The translations under genes and the position numbers were made by a program. A DNA stretch of 64,000 nucleotides from contig JANUWF010001783.1 in NCBI GenBank assembly GCA_026120185.1, positions 1,953,001 through 2,017,000 on the forward strand, written 5' to 3'. The DNA is from Voacanga thouarsii (Eukaryota; Streptophyta; Magnoliopsida; Gentianales; Apocynaceae). This document shows positions 10,909 through 22,993 of the stretch, one piece after another. The stretch's first letter is position 1. Each line of letters begins with the position of its first letter. The notes beneath the pieces are model-generated. The model was not told the origin of the DNA. It made no database searches and saw nothing but the letters and a program-made list of their open reading frames with translations.

Positions 10909-10916
10909 TATAAATA
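10909..10916 (+). promoter_or_regulatory. TATA box of solo LTR S1
   Basis: TATAAATA in gtaagcctataaataaagg, equivalent to the TATA box of the complete element. Confidence 0.65.
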
Positions 10917-11256
10917 AAGGCTAATTTATCCTAGGAAAATGGGGTGCACAATGTAGGGACTTAGATTTATTTTAGGGTGCATCACCAATATTTTCTCGAG
11001 AGAAATAGCTTAAGGAGGATTGTGCAAGAAGGTCTACAAAGGAAGAAGAAGATGGATTGTCTATGAGTATCTATTTCTTTACTTTGTTTTCTTTTTCGTG
11101 AACAATGATATGTTAATTGTTTTATTGTAATTTAACATTGTTTTAGATATTCATGACTTTTAGAGTTATTTGATCTTTTGATTAATTAATTGTTCTTCTT
11201 GGTATTTAATTACTTGGGTTGATTACGAGATTAATTAGTTGTTTCTTTCTATTGAC

Positions 11257-11492
11257 TTGCTTGGAAAAGGGGTTGGTGGTGGTTTCAATTTGTTAATTTC
11301 ATATTTGTTGTCTCTTAACTTGCTTGGAAAAGGGGTTAATTGCTAAGACCAAGGTAATTAAAGGTTAATTGATGTCTATCAGGAATGGATTCATTGGTTA
11401 ATTTCATGTTTTAAGTTTGCCAGGAATGAAAATTTAATGAATGATTGTGTTTAATGCATCTTTTGGGTGGATTAGTTGAGACAAGAATGTGG
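11257..11492 (+). repeat. Five motif slots in solo LTR S1
   Basis: The slots that read cgccgagaccaag in the complete element read gcttggaaaagg (twice), tcaggaatgg, gccaggaatg and gacaagaatg here. The flanking LTR sequence stays alignable. Confidence 0.7.
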
Positions 11493-11922
11493 TGCTAATT
11501 TATCCAGAAGGTAGTGATTTCATGGATTGGAAAAGAAGTGAATCTATATTAATCCTTCATGATATCAAGAGAATAATTAGTTATGATAATGGTTAGGTAC
11601 TTTAAGGTCATGTTTGTCCAAATAATAGTTTGAGTTACATAATTCTCCATCCTTGACATGTATATATATTTTTATTTTATTTTATTTTCTTTTCTTTTAT
11701 ATTTCTTATTCACTTTATTGAGTCGGTTAAATAATATAAGAAAAGGGATTAATGCATACTTGTTCCTTAAGGATCGACACTTGTTTGAACCCTATGATAT
11801 GTTAAGGATGAGTACGCTTACTCATATGTGTAATTTAGATTTAACGTTTTTAATTTAAACTTGATTGGAAATGTGCTTATTTTTATATGATTTTTGTACC
11901 CAAATAAATACGCATCAGAAGT

Positions 11923-12846
11923 TGATTAATTTTTTATCTATATTATTCATAGTGCTATCGAGGATACAAAACAATATGATAATTTACACAGTGCAATCAA
12001 TAGAAAACATGATATACGTGCATGTTCCACTAAAACATGGTTTCAAATACAAAGTTGAGTGCAAAAACATATCTAAATCTACTAATGCATACCTACCATC
12101 CCTGCATCACACCGTGTGCACCATACTATACATTCATCCCCCTACTCTTCGTCACTACTGTTAGACATATGGGTTCTCGAGTCTAATGAAATCAAATAAT
12201 ACTCAGGGGATTAGATCCATGACCATCAGAGCCTCCATGCTCAGTTTCATCATTATCAAAAGTGCTCTTAGTTTTTGTATCATTCCCTGGATCTTCTACG
12301 ATTTCCACCTCAATCTCAGCATCCTTCTCAAATTGAACCTTCTCTATCTCAATTTCTTCCTCAACCCTAATATCCTTGTTAGAAGATGAATATGAAAACA
12401 TCACAATCACCTTGGGCTCCTGATGGGTTTCAATCACAATGGCACCTGCTATTGATTCCGAGAAAGTACACGTTTCCTTTAACTCATTAATTTCATTGGT
12501 GTCATTACTAGCCTTATCATGGTTGTTAATGTTTCTTGGCCTCTTTTTAGGTGGCATATCTCGAAGTGGTAACAAAAGAAGACCTTACTGATCAATGTTG
12601 GGTCGAGGTTCTCTACTAGGATTTTTCCCTCCAGTTTAAACATAAAAGCAACTCGGTTCAGATCCTATCCAAATCTTTTTAGGTTGGGAGTTTTCACTTA
12701 CTTTTCATTCCTTTTCATCGTTATCCTGATCTGCTATAGATCTTTTACCTTTGTCACTCCCACCAGTTGTGTCAAAAAATAGACGAATTCAAGTAGTTTC
12801 TATTAGTATATTACGACTATTTCACAACTTTAGCTCTGATACCAAT
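11923..12846 (-). pseudogene. Element A leader and gag N-terminal region
   Basis: A minus-strand stretch from 12575 to 12192 is open for 127 codons, beginning a few codons before MPPKKRPRNINNHDK. A basic proline-starting N-terminus is usual for chromovirus gag. The rest is acidic (EEEIEIEKVQFEKDAEIEVE), and I recognise no domain in it. Left of 12192 the frame is broken by many stops as far as the solo LTR S1. Its position just downstream of LTR and primer site supports gag; the product would be non-functional. Confidence 0.5.
12833..12844 (-). other. Primer binding site, initiator tRNA-Met type (element A)
   Basis: On the minus strand this reads TGGTATCAGAGC, complementary to the 3' end of plant initiator tRNA-Met. 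It starts two bases inside the LTR end at 12847 and fixes element A's direction and this LTR as the 5' one. Confidence 0.88.
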
Positions 12847-15800
12847 TGTAACACCCCTCATAAATATCATACTGGAAGCGTGTAATAAACTTAGGTGTCA
12901 CCTCGTCCAGTTTCCCAGACAAGGGGTCTTCATAACAATTCAAAGCCAAAATGGAAAGATAAACAAAAAACAAATGCATCAAAGTTAGCTAAACTTAAGT
13001 CGTAGTATACATTCACGAGAATGATGAACTCACTATGTCAGTACATACCCCTCACAAATCATAAAAGCAGTGTACATTGAGCCATCGCGTTCATAAACCC
13101 CAAAAGAGCATAATCATCCTCAAGGCCTCCAGTGCTCAGTCTAGAATCCTAGAAAAACAAGGGGTAACATAGGTGTAAGTGATTTACTCTCCGTGAGTCC
13201 CGTAGGTGCTAGTATTTTTCAAAAGAAAAGACAAGGTAAAACGAGTTATCGTTTTTTCCACTAAAAGTAAGCAACGAAAATTTCTTTGGTTTTTCCACTG
13301 AAAATAATTCTACAACTATATAGAGAAAAAGTTTCCCAAGAATTGTTCAAAATATTAGGCATGTTTGGAAAATTAGATTTTATCAACATCCTCACCCTAC
13401 ATTTCGGGCATATTTGGAAAACCCAGTTTACTTAATGTCATTGCCCCACATTTTTTAGAAAATGAGGCTTTCCTATCAATAGAAGTTTAGCCTGCATGCA
13501 TAGATCAAAAGGCTTCACTTTCAGCTAATATACTATACTACACCAGGTACAATCTTGACACATAGCTATAATCAACTAGCTCGGTAGAAGTGTCGTCACA
13601 CTCTATCCAATACATGCCTTCAGGTGGTAACTCCTACACTGTTTGTTCCTTACCAAAAGAGGGGGATAAACTCAAAAGATATTGCTTACACACCGGGACC
13701 TATTCATGTTCGTTCCTCACCAAAAAAGGAGTAAGGGGTCAGCCAAGCACTTATTATCCAATTAGGTAAGTTACCTCTGACCATTTCCAATGTTCTATCG
13801 TCCCGTTTGGAATAAGATAATCAACAGAACTAGCCAGATTACTTGGGGCTTTCTATCTCTAATGTGAGCTTATATACCCCTTATTGAGTACTCAATGTCT
13901 TCACTGGTTTACAAGATCAGTCCAATACCTCTAATCCATATGTAAATTATGTGTTCTAAGCATACCTGGGTTAAAAAAAAAAAAAAGGTCATTTCAGTCA
14001 AATCTAGATTTCTAAATTTGAAAAGGAAATAAATTCAAATATTTCATATCTCACCGTGCCTGATAGTCTTAAAAGTATATCGTCATTCCATTAAACAAAG
14101 GAATCACAATTTGTATGCTTTATTATTAAACATGGAACAAAACATCTTTGTACAAGAAAAATACTCATTTTGTCACATAATTGAATATTTTCCATGAATT
14201 CTTGTGCCCTAAAATATTCATAATACAAAGTATTCAAATTCTCTATAGAAATATTCGATTTCCTATTATGTATTCATTTTCCAATTCAAAGAAGCCAAAC
14301 CCTTGCTCAGGAAAACCAAAAGGTTTATTATTCATGAGAAAATATTCACAACATAAGGAACTCCAAAATCCTTTGTGGAACATATTCCATTTTCAAATAG
14401 TCAACCATTTCCAGCCCAGAAGAACCAAAACTTTGTTCAGAAATAAAAACCATACTTTGATTTAGAAAGACCAAAAGGTTTACTATCTATACTCTCATGC
14501 TTTAAAGGAAAATAGCCATGATTAAATAGTACTCATAGCTAGTCATAAAGGTCCATTTTCCCATTTCAAAAATAGCTTGAAACACGATCATACTTGATTA
14601 AAAAAAAACTATATTTTTGGTAAGGAAAACCAAATGGATTCACAAAAATCCATATTGCATGTGATCATAATACGTTGTGGAAAACCACTAGCACAAAACG
14701 GTATTTTTAAAACAAGAGGGAATCACCTTAATTACTGCTATTACTTAGCAACTTGTTGCCCTTTAGACATCACCAAATCCTTACGATATTCGCGCCTACA
14801 TTAAAGGAGTATATCATCCTATATTAACATCTCAATTCTGTAAAGTCATGCATTGTTAATAAATGCATTGCAAGGAAATACTAGTTTCCTAAATTCACAT
14901 TTCTCACAATTGGAAATATAATCACTTGAAGTAATTAAAAGAACAATATTTCCTTCTCATATCCATTCCATCATTCTTTCATTTCACATGTTCATAAGGC
15001 ATATGCTTAGACTTATAATATCTCATAACTTCATTAAATCTAATAGAACAAAATATAAATATTACTTCCTCAACAATTTTTACATTTTTCACAGCTTGGC
15101 ACCTTTTCTTGTTTCTAGCATATCTTTTGATTCTCATGTCCAATTGATGTCTTACTAATTTCAAAATATCCCTAAGACATTCCTTTATTATTTCCAATTC
15201 ATGGAACACCAGTTCCCTTCTTTATTTTGTTCAGTTTTGGTAAAAAATGTACAGAATCCTGATCACGTCCTAGTTTGTAAGGTTTAGTATTTTCATCATA
15301 ACTTTCAATTCACAAGTTCAAATGACCTCAAATTTGGGCCCAAATGTTCTTAAGACCTTTAGCTACAAATGTATGAACTTTGTTCTGTCATCCTTGACAC
15401 AAACACAGAGATACTGCAAGCAAAAATTTGCGGTTTTGCCCAGTATTTCTTCCTTTTTCTCACCAAATGCACTCTCCAATTATTCCTTCTTCATTATAGG
15501 ACTTAAACATCGTTTAATCCATTCCATTCTTCACTTTAACATCACTTAATCTCCCTATTTTCAGTCATGAAGGAAGCTGTATTTTCATGTATCCACAACA
15601 ACAAAACCGGCGGCCATGACACAAACGTATTAACCTTCCATTTTCTCCAATAATTACTCCATTTTCTACTCCATTTCTTTCTTTTGCATATGCAGCCATG
15701 ATCAATCGTTCACACACCTTCAAGACAGAACCAAACAACACACAAAACACATCAAATTTCCCCTCAATTCTAACACCACACACACAAAAACAGCTTTATA

Positions 15801-16315
15801 GCATAAATTTCTACTAAGCATAATTCATAATTCAAGCATATTTCCTTGAAAAGTTCATACTAAAATAATTCTCATAAACCACTTAGCATCTGTAATTCAA
15901 GAAAATAGGCATTTTACGTTGTGTGATGGCTTTTAAGCAAGTAAAGCCTATGCTTTCCTTCCTTTTTCCTTTCCTAAGCTCTTAGAAATCTCTCTCTCTT
16001 CTTCCTCTTTTTCTCTTATTTTCCTATCTTTTTCTTTTCTCTTCTTACTCTCTCTTTTTGCTTCTAAATTCTAGATGGCCAAAGGCCTTTTCTACTGCCA
16101 CCCTTCTTCTTATATTGGCAAATTTGTTCATATGGTCAAATGGTTCATTAATTAACCCAAGTTGATTTGGTGAATTCTTATTGGTCCAATAGTATACGTT
16201 GGTGGCATGTAGAATATAGTAGAAACTCTTAGAAACCTTGCATGAACTCTCATGCATCCAATCACATGACGGCACTTGGCTTGCACAACCAATCACATTA
16301 AGACACTTGGGTCTC

Positions 16316-16860
16316 CACTACAAAAAGAAAAAAAAAGTGACTTTTGGCAATTCCAAAGAAAGTATGGCAAAATTGGCCAAAACTGTGAAAAATATATTTT
16401 TGCCACGAAAACACCACAGTTTTCGAGGCATGGGCTTTATGCCCATTGCAAAAAGTTTGGCACATTGTGTAGCCATGGGGAATACCTTTTGCCATGGATT
16501 TTCTACAATTTTAGAGTCGTTATAAATAAAGTCGGGTATTTGTTCATGGACTTTTGCCACAGTTTTTCCCAACGGTTATTAACTGTGGGCAAAGATTTTA
16601 ATTTTTTTTCACGGTTTTCCAACATTTTACAACTATGGGGAATATTATTTGTTACAATTAAATCTTTGTTGGAAATAATTCTTTTTGTCGCGGTTCTTTT
16701 CTAAATTGACATAACCGTGGGTAATGCCCATTTGCTACGATTTCCTTGCTGTTGTAATTAATACTTTTTACCACGTTTTAAAACTTCAGAAAAAATAGTA
16801 TGCAATTTTTCGACAAATTTCCATACTTTTTACACCTGTAGTGAATGAACATTGAATTCA
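16316..16860 (+). other. CACTA left terminus and subterminal repeats
   Basis: After the CACTA end come several ~12-bp repeats in both orientations, such as ccacagttttc, ccacagttttt, aactgtggg, cacggttttcc and aaccgtggg. Such arrays bind the CACTA transposase (TnpA-type) in known elements. The short ORFs here are by-products. Confidence 0.75.
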
Positions 16861-18539
16861 ATATGATGATATTGACAATTGTTTTCCCTTCTACTTTAAC
16901 AAGATCATTTACTATACATATAGAACTATGAAAACCTCTAATATTAACAATCAACTATCATCCATTGAATAAACATTCAAAATGCCATCTTCCATTCATA
17001 ATGACTTAATATACAAAAAAAAAAAAAAAACTAAATAAAGTCTAATAAGTGTCATGAATCTAATCCTTTATATTAGTTCAAAATAGTCCAAAACAAAACC
17101 ACAATTCTAACCACAACATCTATCAGAAGTCATAAAAATTCATTAAGGACAAAAAATAATGCCATGTTAAATGAACCTTCAACCACCTTGATCTTCATTC
17201 CTCCTGTCATTTAGAAAAAAAAGGACAAGATTACTTCTTAATAAAGCTACAATCTGAACTTTTAAAGTCACTAAAAAATTAGTCTCAAATATATGTAATC
17301 ATCCACTTTAACATAAAATTTGGAATCATAAATCACATAAGCAGCTTTGAAGAAATCTAATCTACAATGACATAAACTGAAACATAAAATGCTGTGTCAC
17401 CACATCTAATTAATTATTAGAACTACAATTCACAAAAATGGAAAAAGAGAAAAGAATATGTAAAGAAAACTAAAAACTCAGCTTCCAAACAACATGGATT
17501 TTGTTGCTAATTGTTACCAACAAATATGAACAATCTCGAGAAGCATGCTTTATGACTTGAGTAAGCATTCATGAGAAAAGTATTTGCATGCACCAGACAA
17601 GGATCATTTAAAAGTGAATCATAAAAAATTCTCAACAATTCTAGTCCTAACAGGAAATGTTAAGTGCAATTGCCAGCAAAAAATAAACACAGGTGGATTA
17701 TAATATCCGATAAAATGAAGATGCATTACTATATCATGTAGGTGGTAATTTTCCAAAAGATAAACATCTAATAAATGAAACCCCAATTTTCTCATCACCA
17801 TAACAACACCATAAGAAAGGAATAATAAGTGATCCATGCATCATCATTATTTGAAACCAAAAGACTACTTAGACAAAAGTAAAAGAGTAGAATTAATCTA
17901 TGAGTTCTTGTTAAAGTGGTACTCTTATGTCGACCAAGTACAACAAAGCACATTCAAACAAAATTTAGCCAAACAAAGGTGATGTCTTTGCTCATAAACA
18001 ATGATCCTACTATTTGAATGAACAGTCAGAATCCTAATCTCAAGAATCTAGTCACAGTAAAATTTGAATGAATAGTGATCCTGCTATTGTACTTCAATGT
18101 GTTTCCATTTTCCTACAACTCAAGAATGCTAATCTTCAATGCTTTGTAAAGACTTGTCACAAGAATCTGGAAAAAAAAAAAAAAAAAAGAGTTTTCAAGA
18201 GAAGGTAATCTAAGAATCAATAAAGACCTTCACAAAATCCAAATTCTAGATAAAGAAAAGTAGCAAGAATATTGCCAAAAGATGAAGTTTACTATTTTTG
18301 TGGCTTTCCTGCAGCATACAACAACAGCAGAACCAGTGGCAAAGACAAGTAAAAAGCTGGAAACATCAAAATGCAGGCTGAACCATCAAGATTGCTATTT
18401 GACTTGCACTAGGATTTTTCCCTATACACTCCAAACAAATTAACATAATGATTGATTCCATTTAAAAATTTCAAAAATAATCAAGAACAAGAAAAGCATC
18501 AAATTCCTCACTGCAAACAAATCTCATGTTGTGAAGTTT
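16861..18539. other. CACTA interior without recognised genes
   Basis: AT-rich sequence with short A-runs (about 17013-17030 and 18170-18190). I see no coding region with family support. It may be 3' flank or UTR captured with the CDPK fragment. Confidence 0.4.
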
Positions 18540-19400
18540 TAGTGCTTCCCTGAAATTAATGTTGAAGCTCTTTTCTAGGCCTTTCTTTCCACCACTACCA
18601 ACAACTGGATTTCCTCTTTTCATCATGGCTACAAACTTGTTACAATCGATATGTCCATCCTGCAGAATTAGAAATCAATATCAGGGATTCTTCTCCTGCA
18701 CCAAAGTAGCAGTATAAATAATTCTATAGCCATGATTCATCGTAAAAGGCAGTATAAATAATTCTTGAAACTTACGTTGTCCTCATCAACATCTCTTATA
18801 ATTCTTCTAAGTCGGTGTCCTCGATACAGAACTCCTTGCAGGCTTGTTGAAGTTCGTCTGCAGTGATATACCCAATTCCATCCTTATTGAAATAGGAGAA
18901 AATAGCAAAAAGGTGTTCCTCTTTCTTTATTTTGTTAAGGTGTAGTGTTGCAACTATAAACTCCATATAATTAATTGTTCCGCTGTTGTCAATATCTACC
19001 TGGAATTTTAGAAAATGAAGCAAATCACTAATAGGTTTGAGCATATATAGAGACCGGCTTCCCTAGAAATCAATAATCTATCACGAAAATACTAGTCTTT
19101 CTAAGATTTAGAGAAAGAAGCTCTGTTTTCATGATCTTTATCAATTTCAGCTAGCACCTAGCAGGAACTTTTTACCAATACACAGGAACAAACCTGAAAT
19201 GTACATTTGGTCAAACACTCACCACTTGCATTGGATCATAGATCTCAGACTCGCTAAAATTGGCATCAACTCGTTTTAATCTAGCTTTGAGCTCTTCAAA
19301 AGTGATTTGCCCTGAGTGCCATTTTCTTGAGTTTGTTCATGGCAGAAAACTATTTTATGCGACTCAGAACTGTAGAATCAAGAGGTTTATCAGGAGCCAC
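18540..19400 (-). pseudogene. Captured calcium-dependent protein kinase (CDPK) fragment, junction and EF-hand exons
   Basis: On the minus strand the pieces come in gene order: VAPDKPLDSTVLSRIK then FSAMNKLKKMALR (end of kinase and autoinhibitory junction), QITFEELKARLKRV (EF-hand 1 helix), [20 protein letters not shown] (EF-hand 2), [20 protein letters not shown] (EF-hand 3), DGHIDCNKFVAMMKRGNP (EF-hand 4) and a C-terminal tail. Intron-like sequence separates the exons. A TAG replaces the codon before FSAMNK. The segment between MALR and QITF, which holds most of EF-hand 1, is deleted. The kinase domain is absent. In intact CDPKs these domains couple Ca2+ binding to kinase activation. Introns show DNA-level capture. 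Confidence 0.9.
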
Positions 19401-19639
19401 ACCATCAATTTGAACCTAATGATGGCCTGTACAGATTCCAAATTTCATGAGAAACAACGTCATTTTAATGGTCCAATGCAAAAAAAGCAACAGAAAACAC
19501 ACCAATTCAAACTATTACTCCTTACTCTGTCACACTCATCTTAACATCTGGCATCAGAAATTTAGCACATAAGTGAATTGTTACACACTGTAACGGCCTA
19601 TCGAGACCCTCCACCCCTTCTAGCTCCATGTACCTCCAA

Positions 19640-19981
19640 ATTTTTCTTAATCATTATTGGTAAAGGCCTTAATTTACTGCATAGCTTCGAGCGTGGCGAT
19701 GGTATTCTTGGTAACATCGAAGACCCCTGAATAAAGCTATCAATAGAGGCAGAGGCAGCAATTCTACCAGAGGGGTGGGCGGCGATAGAGACGACACCAA
19801 GGCAGTAGCCAGTATTGGTCCAAAAACAAGGGTGATTGTTGGGGTCTGACAGACGCACGGTCTCGTTGAGGGAACCGGTGAGAAGAAGGAGTGGACTATC
19901 ATCAGTGCTTAGGACCTATGTAGCTGTCAACACTGAGTCATCGTGGGAATCCCGAATTGTGGCCGGTGAGGCTAGTTTCAT
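19640..19981 (-). pseudogene. Captured SKI8/VIP3-like WD40 protein, N-terminal fragment
   Basis: From the ATG at 19981-19979 the minus strand reads MKLASPATIRDSHDDSV, a TAG where Trp is expected, then LLLLTGSLNETVRLSD, TNTGYCLGVVSIAAHPSGRI and AASASIDSFIQ. A frameshift follows, then VFDVTKNTIATLEA. This matches the start of plant VIP3 (SKI8/WDR61 homolog), a WD40 subunit of the Paf1 and Ski complexes. Only the first one to two WD repeats are present. About 120 bp of likely 5' UTR lies upstream, to about 20100. It has the same orientation as the CDPK fragment, about 240 bp away. Confidence 0.82.
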
Positions 19982-20100
19982 AGTAGTGGACTGGTGATGT
20001 TGGTGGTGAGGGTAGCTTTAAACCCTAGTCTGCGACGATTCAAATAGTGGCGCGAGGTGGCTTACTAAAGAATTCTACCGGCCACTTGGAGATTGGAGCC

Positions 20101-20469
20101 GTTTGACTCACTAATGGTTGACACCATTGAATTATTACCAATTAAAAGAGGAAATATACTTTTCTTTAAACGTGTATAACGGAAAGCAAATTACATAAAT
20201 ACTTTTCTTTAATTAAAAGAATATAGTTAAATTAATCTATAAAAATATGAAAAACAAATATATTTTTAAAAAATCAATATATTTTTTACAACGATGAAAA
20301 AATAAATATTATATTCCTAGTTTGGAAGGACAAAATCCATAAACAAGTTGTTCAATTTTATATTAAAAAAATATCTTCAACCAATATCATCCTTAATGAT
20401 TTGTATGTAAAAATTATATTAATTAAATGAATGATAGGTTAATAAATCTAACAAGAATAAAAAAAAAAA
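20101..20469. other. AT-rich CACTA interior
   Basis: No gene or clear repeat is visible between the WD40 capture and the internal CACTA end. Confidence 0.4.
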
Positions 20470-20536
20470 TCAAGTTTTCAACACAAATTTTGCTATGTTA
20501 CAAATAAAAGTGTTGCCAAAAGCTTTTTTTTTAGTG
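20470..20536 (+). other. Internal second CACTA 3' terminus
   Basis: This stretch is a near copy of the true right end at 28711-28777: ttttgctatgttacaaataa, then tgttgccaaaagc, a T run and the terminal TAGTG. The next bases (aga) do not match the left duplication ctc, so this end was not used with 16316 in the last insertion. Confidence 0.75.
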
Positions 20537-20690
20537 AGAAGATGAACAACTATCCCACTAATTTGAACTTTGGTTTTGGTATGAGGGCCAGAAAAATCTG
20601 AGAGGCTGGCCATTACTGCTGTACTATAAATTGTGAATTTTGTTTGAGCCAAACTGAGATTGACACCAAAGGCTAGAGAAATTTAGAGTT
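20537..20690 (-). pseudogene. Possible gene 5' fragment abutting the internal CACTA end
   Basis: A minus-strand frame reads MAQTKFTIYSTAVMASLSDF then SGPHTKTKVQIS, with serine, threonine and hydroxyl-rich content like a plastid transit peptide. I do not recognise a family. It may be a third captured fragment or the old insertion target of an inner CACTA. Low confidence. Confidence 0.25.
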
Positions 20691-21329
20691 GGAGGGAAAG
20701 TAAAAAATATTTCAAAAAATTTGTTAAGTATATTTTTATTACTTTATTTTTTATTATAAAATAAAATATCATGTTGTTTAAGAAATTTTGTAATTTATGT
20801 AATTTTTGAAGAGAATATCTATTTTTAAATTTCTTTACATTAACATAATTAATTAATTTTCTCTTTCTTAAAAATTCAAACTAATAGTGGAAAATTTTAA
20901 TTAGATCTCCTACATACTTTTTTATTAGGAAAAGTTGAGTTTTGAACATCTAAAATTATAATATAAAAAAATAATTGTGCTTTATGAAAAATAATATTTA
21001 TTAGTTATTATTTATGAGACTAAAATAAAATATAAAATGATATCGATTTTATCTATGTAAACAAAAAAAATTACAATTTGAAAAGCTTAAAACGTTATAC
21101 CATGGTCAAGTTTGGAGAAAGAACAAAAGAGAGCATAAAAGAAATAAAATAGAGAAGACCAAAATTGATTGCAAAATATGAAAGGAGCCTTGGGAGGATG
21201 CATGTTAGCCTTGGGAAGATTCAACAAGAAAAGGAAGCCGCGGCTCAAAGAGAAGAAAGAAGGAAAAAGCTCGTCGGCTTCATGGTCAATGAAAAAGAGA
21301 ACAAACAAACAAAAGAAAAACAAGAAGGT
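20691..21329. other. AT-rich CACTA interior with a GC-richer patch
   Basis: Mostly AT-rich. At 21169-21335 a GC-richer stretch with a lysine-rich ORF contains two copies of gccttggga. I find no family match and cannot call a gene. Confidence 0.35.
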
Positions 21330-22162
21330 AATCACTAAGCATTTACAAAGATAGGCGTATCAAATTAATTATCCATCCGTAAGATTTGTTAAAATCACTA
21401 GAAAAGTGTTATGACAAAATTTGAAGGTAATCGGATATATTTTAGTATATAATCTAGCATAATATCTAAAAAAATATCCAAAACCTAACGCATTTACAAA
21501 GGTAGGCATATCAAATTAATGATCTAACCGATAGATTTGTTAAAATTTCTAAGAAAAGTGTTATGACAAAATTTGAAGGTAATCGAATATATTTTGGCAT
21601 AAAATTATATATAATATCTAGAAGAATATCTAAAACCTAATGCATTTATAAAGATAGGTGTATCAAATTAATGATCTATACATTAGATTTGTTAAAATCA
21701 ATTAAAAAATAAGTGTTATGACAAAATTTGAATGTAATCGGATATATTTAAGCATATAATCTAGTATAATATCTAGAAAAATACCCAAAAACTAACACAT
21801 TTATAACAACAGGCATATTAAATTAATGATCCAGTCATTTAGATTTGTTAAAATTACTAAGAAAAGTGTTATGACAAAATTTGAAAGTAATCGGATATTT
21901 TGGCACATAATCTAGTATAATATCTAAAAAAATATCCAAAACCTAATGCATTTACAATAATAGATACATCAAATTAACGATCCAACCATAAGATTTGTGA
22001 TAAGGGCTAAATTAGTCATACTTTGCCTAGTTATTTGAGGCTCTTTTATAAGCAATAACTAGTTATATTCTTTCATATTTGAGATTTTACTCTTGGAAAG
22101 GTATTTTGTTCATTATTTCAGATTTTTGGGTAAAACGAAGCAAAACCGTCGCGAAACAAAGC

Positions 22163-22312
22163 AGAGGCGGCACCGGCTGTAAGGCTGGAACCAGTGCCAG
22201 CTGAATTCTAGAACTTATGTGCAAAATTTTCAGAAAAATCGGCGAACAAGTAGAGAGGCAAAACACAGGCAGCACCGGCTCCGAAGGACCAAGGCGGCGC
22301 CGGCTGTGTTCT
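22163..22312 (+). repeat. GC-rich dyad modules in solo LTR S2
   Basis: Two copies (22163-22211 and 22267-22312). The second has a gcaccggctccga left arm, an aaggcggcgccggctgt right arm and ends gttct. Confidence 0.75.
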
Positions 22313-22432
22313 ATCCTTAAGGCGGTGCTGCGATTTTTCTACGCATTTTTGGAAACTTGAGGAGTTTTAGTATCTTCCAACTTCTACTCGGCCAAGAATT
22401 TTGTACCTACGAGTTTAGGTACTTCTTAAGCC

Positions 22433-22440
22433 TATAAATA
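22433..22440 (+). promoter_or_regulatory. TATA box of solo LTR S2
   Basis: TATAAATA in taagcctataaatagatg, as in the complete Athila element. Confidence 0.65.
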
Positions 22441-22757
22441 GATGAAAAACATAAGGGAAAAAGGGTGAATTCATTATTCATCATAGAAAATCACTCAATC
22501 CAAGGAGGAATTCTTCAATTCAAGGAGAGTTGTACAAGAAGGTCTTCAAAGGAAGAAGAAGGAGGCTTGTCTATGAGTGCTTTCTTTTACTTTGTTTTCT
22601 TTTCTTGACAATGATGTTTTAATTGTTTTATTGTAATTTGACATTGGTTTAGACATTCATGGTATTTAGAGTTATTAGATCTTTTGATTAACTGATTGTT
22701 ATTCTTGGTATTTAATTACTTGGGTTGATTGCGAGATTAATTGATTGTGCTGTTAAC

Positions 22758-22993
22758 TTGCTTGAGAATATGGTTGATGGTTTAAATTGATTGATTTCAT
22801 ATTTGTTGCCTTTTAACTTGTCTGAAAATGGGATTAATTGCAAGAACAGAGTAATTAAAGGTTAATTGATGTCTGTCAGAATATGGATTCAATTGGTTAA
22901 TTTCATGGGTTAAGTTTGCCTGAGAATGGGACTTAATCAAAGAATTGTGTTTAATGCATCTTTTGGGTAAGACTAGTTGAGACAGAGTATGTG
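22758..22993 (+). repeat. Five motif slots in solo LTR S2
   Basis: Slots read gcttgagaatatgg, gtctgaaaatggg, gtcagaatatgg, gcctgagaatggg and gacagagtatg. They match each other better than they match the same slots in the other LTRs. Confidence 0.7.

Larger units (their letters stand above)
10166..11917 (+). repeat. Athila-type solo LTR S1
   Basis: Runs from TGATAGGACCTAAATTAG to AATACGCATCA and is flanked by the 5-bp duplication gaagt (10161-10165, 11918-11922), so it is a genuine insertion later reduced to one LTR. It is about 0.2 kb longer than the LTRs of 784-10076, with a different U3 between 10390 and 10900. It has one GC-rich module (10344-10391), TATA at 10909-10916, and slot motifs with a ggaaaagg/ggaatg core. 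It lies in gag of element A. Confidence 0.93.

Noticed and set aside
16045..16296. 83-codon minus-strand ORF, at first taken for a transposase-like peptide
   Set aside because: It lies wholly in the LTR of element A, has no domain motif and is not preserved in LTR B.
16238..16704. Overlapping ORFs at the CACTA left end
   Set aside because: They cross the insertion boundary at 16316 and are made of subterminal repeats.
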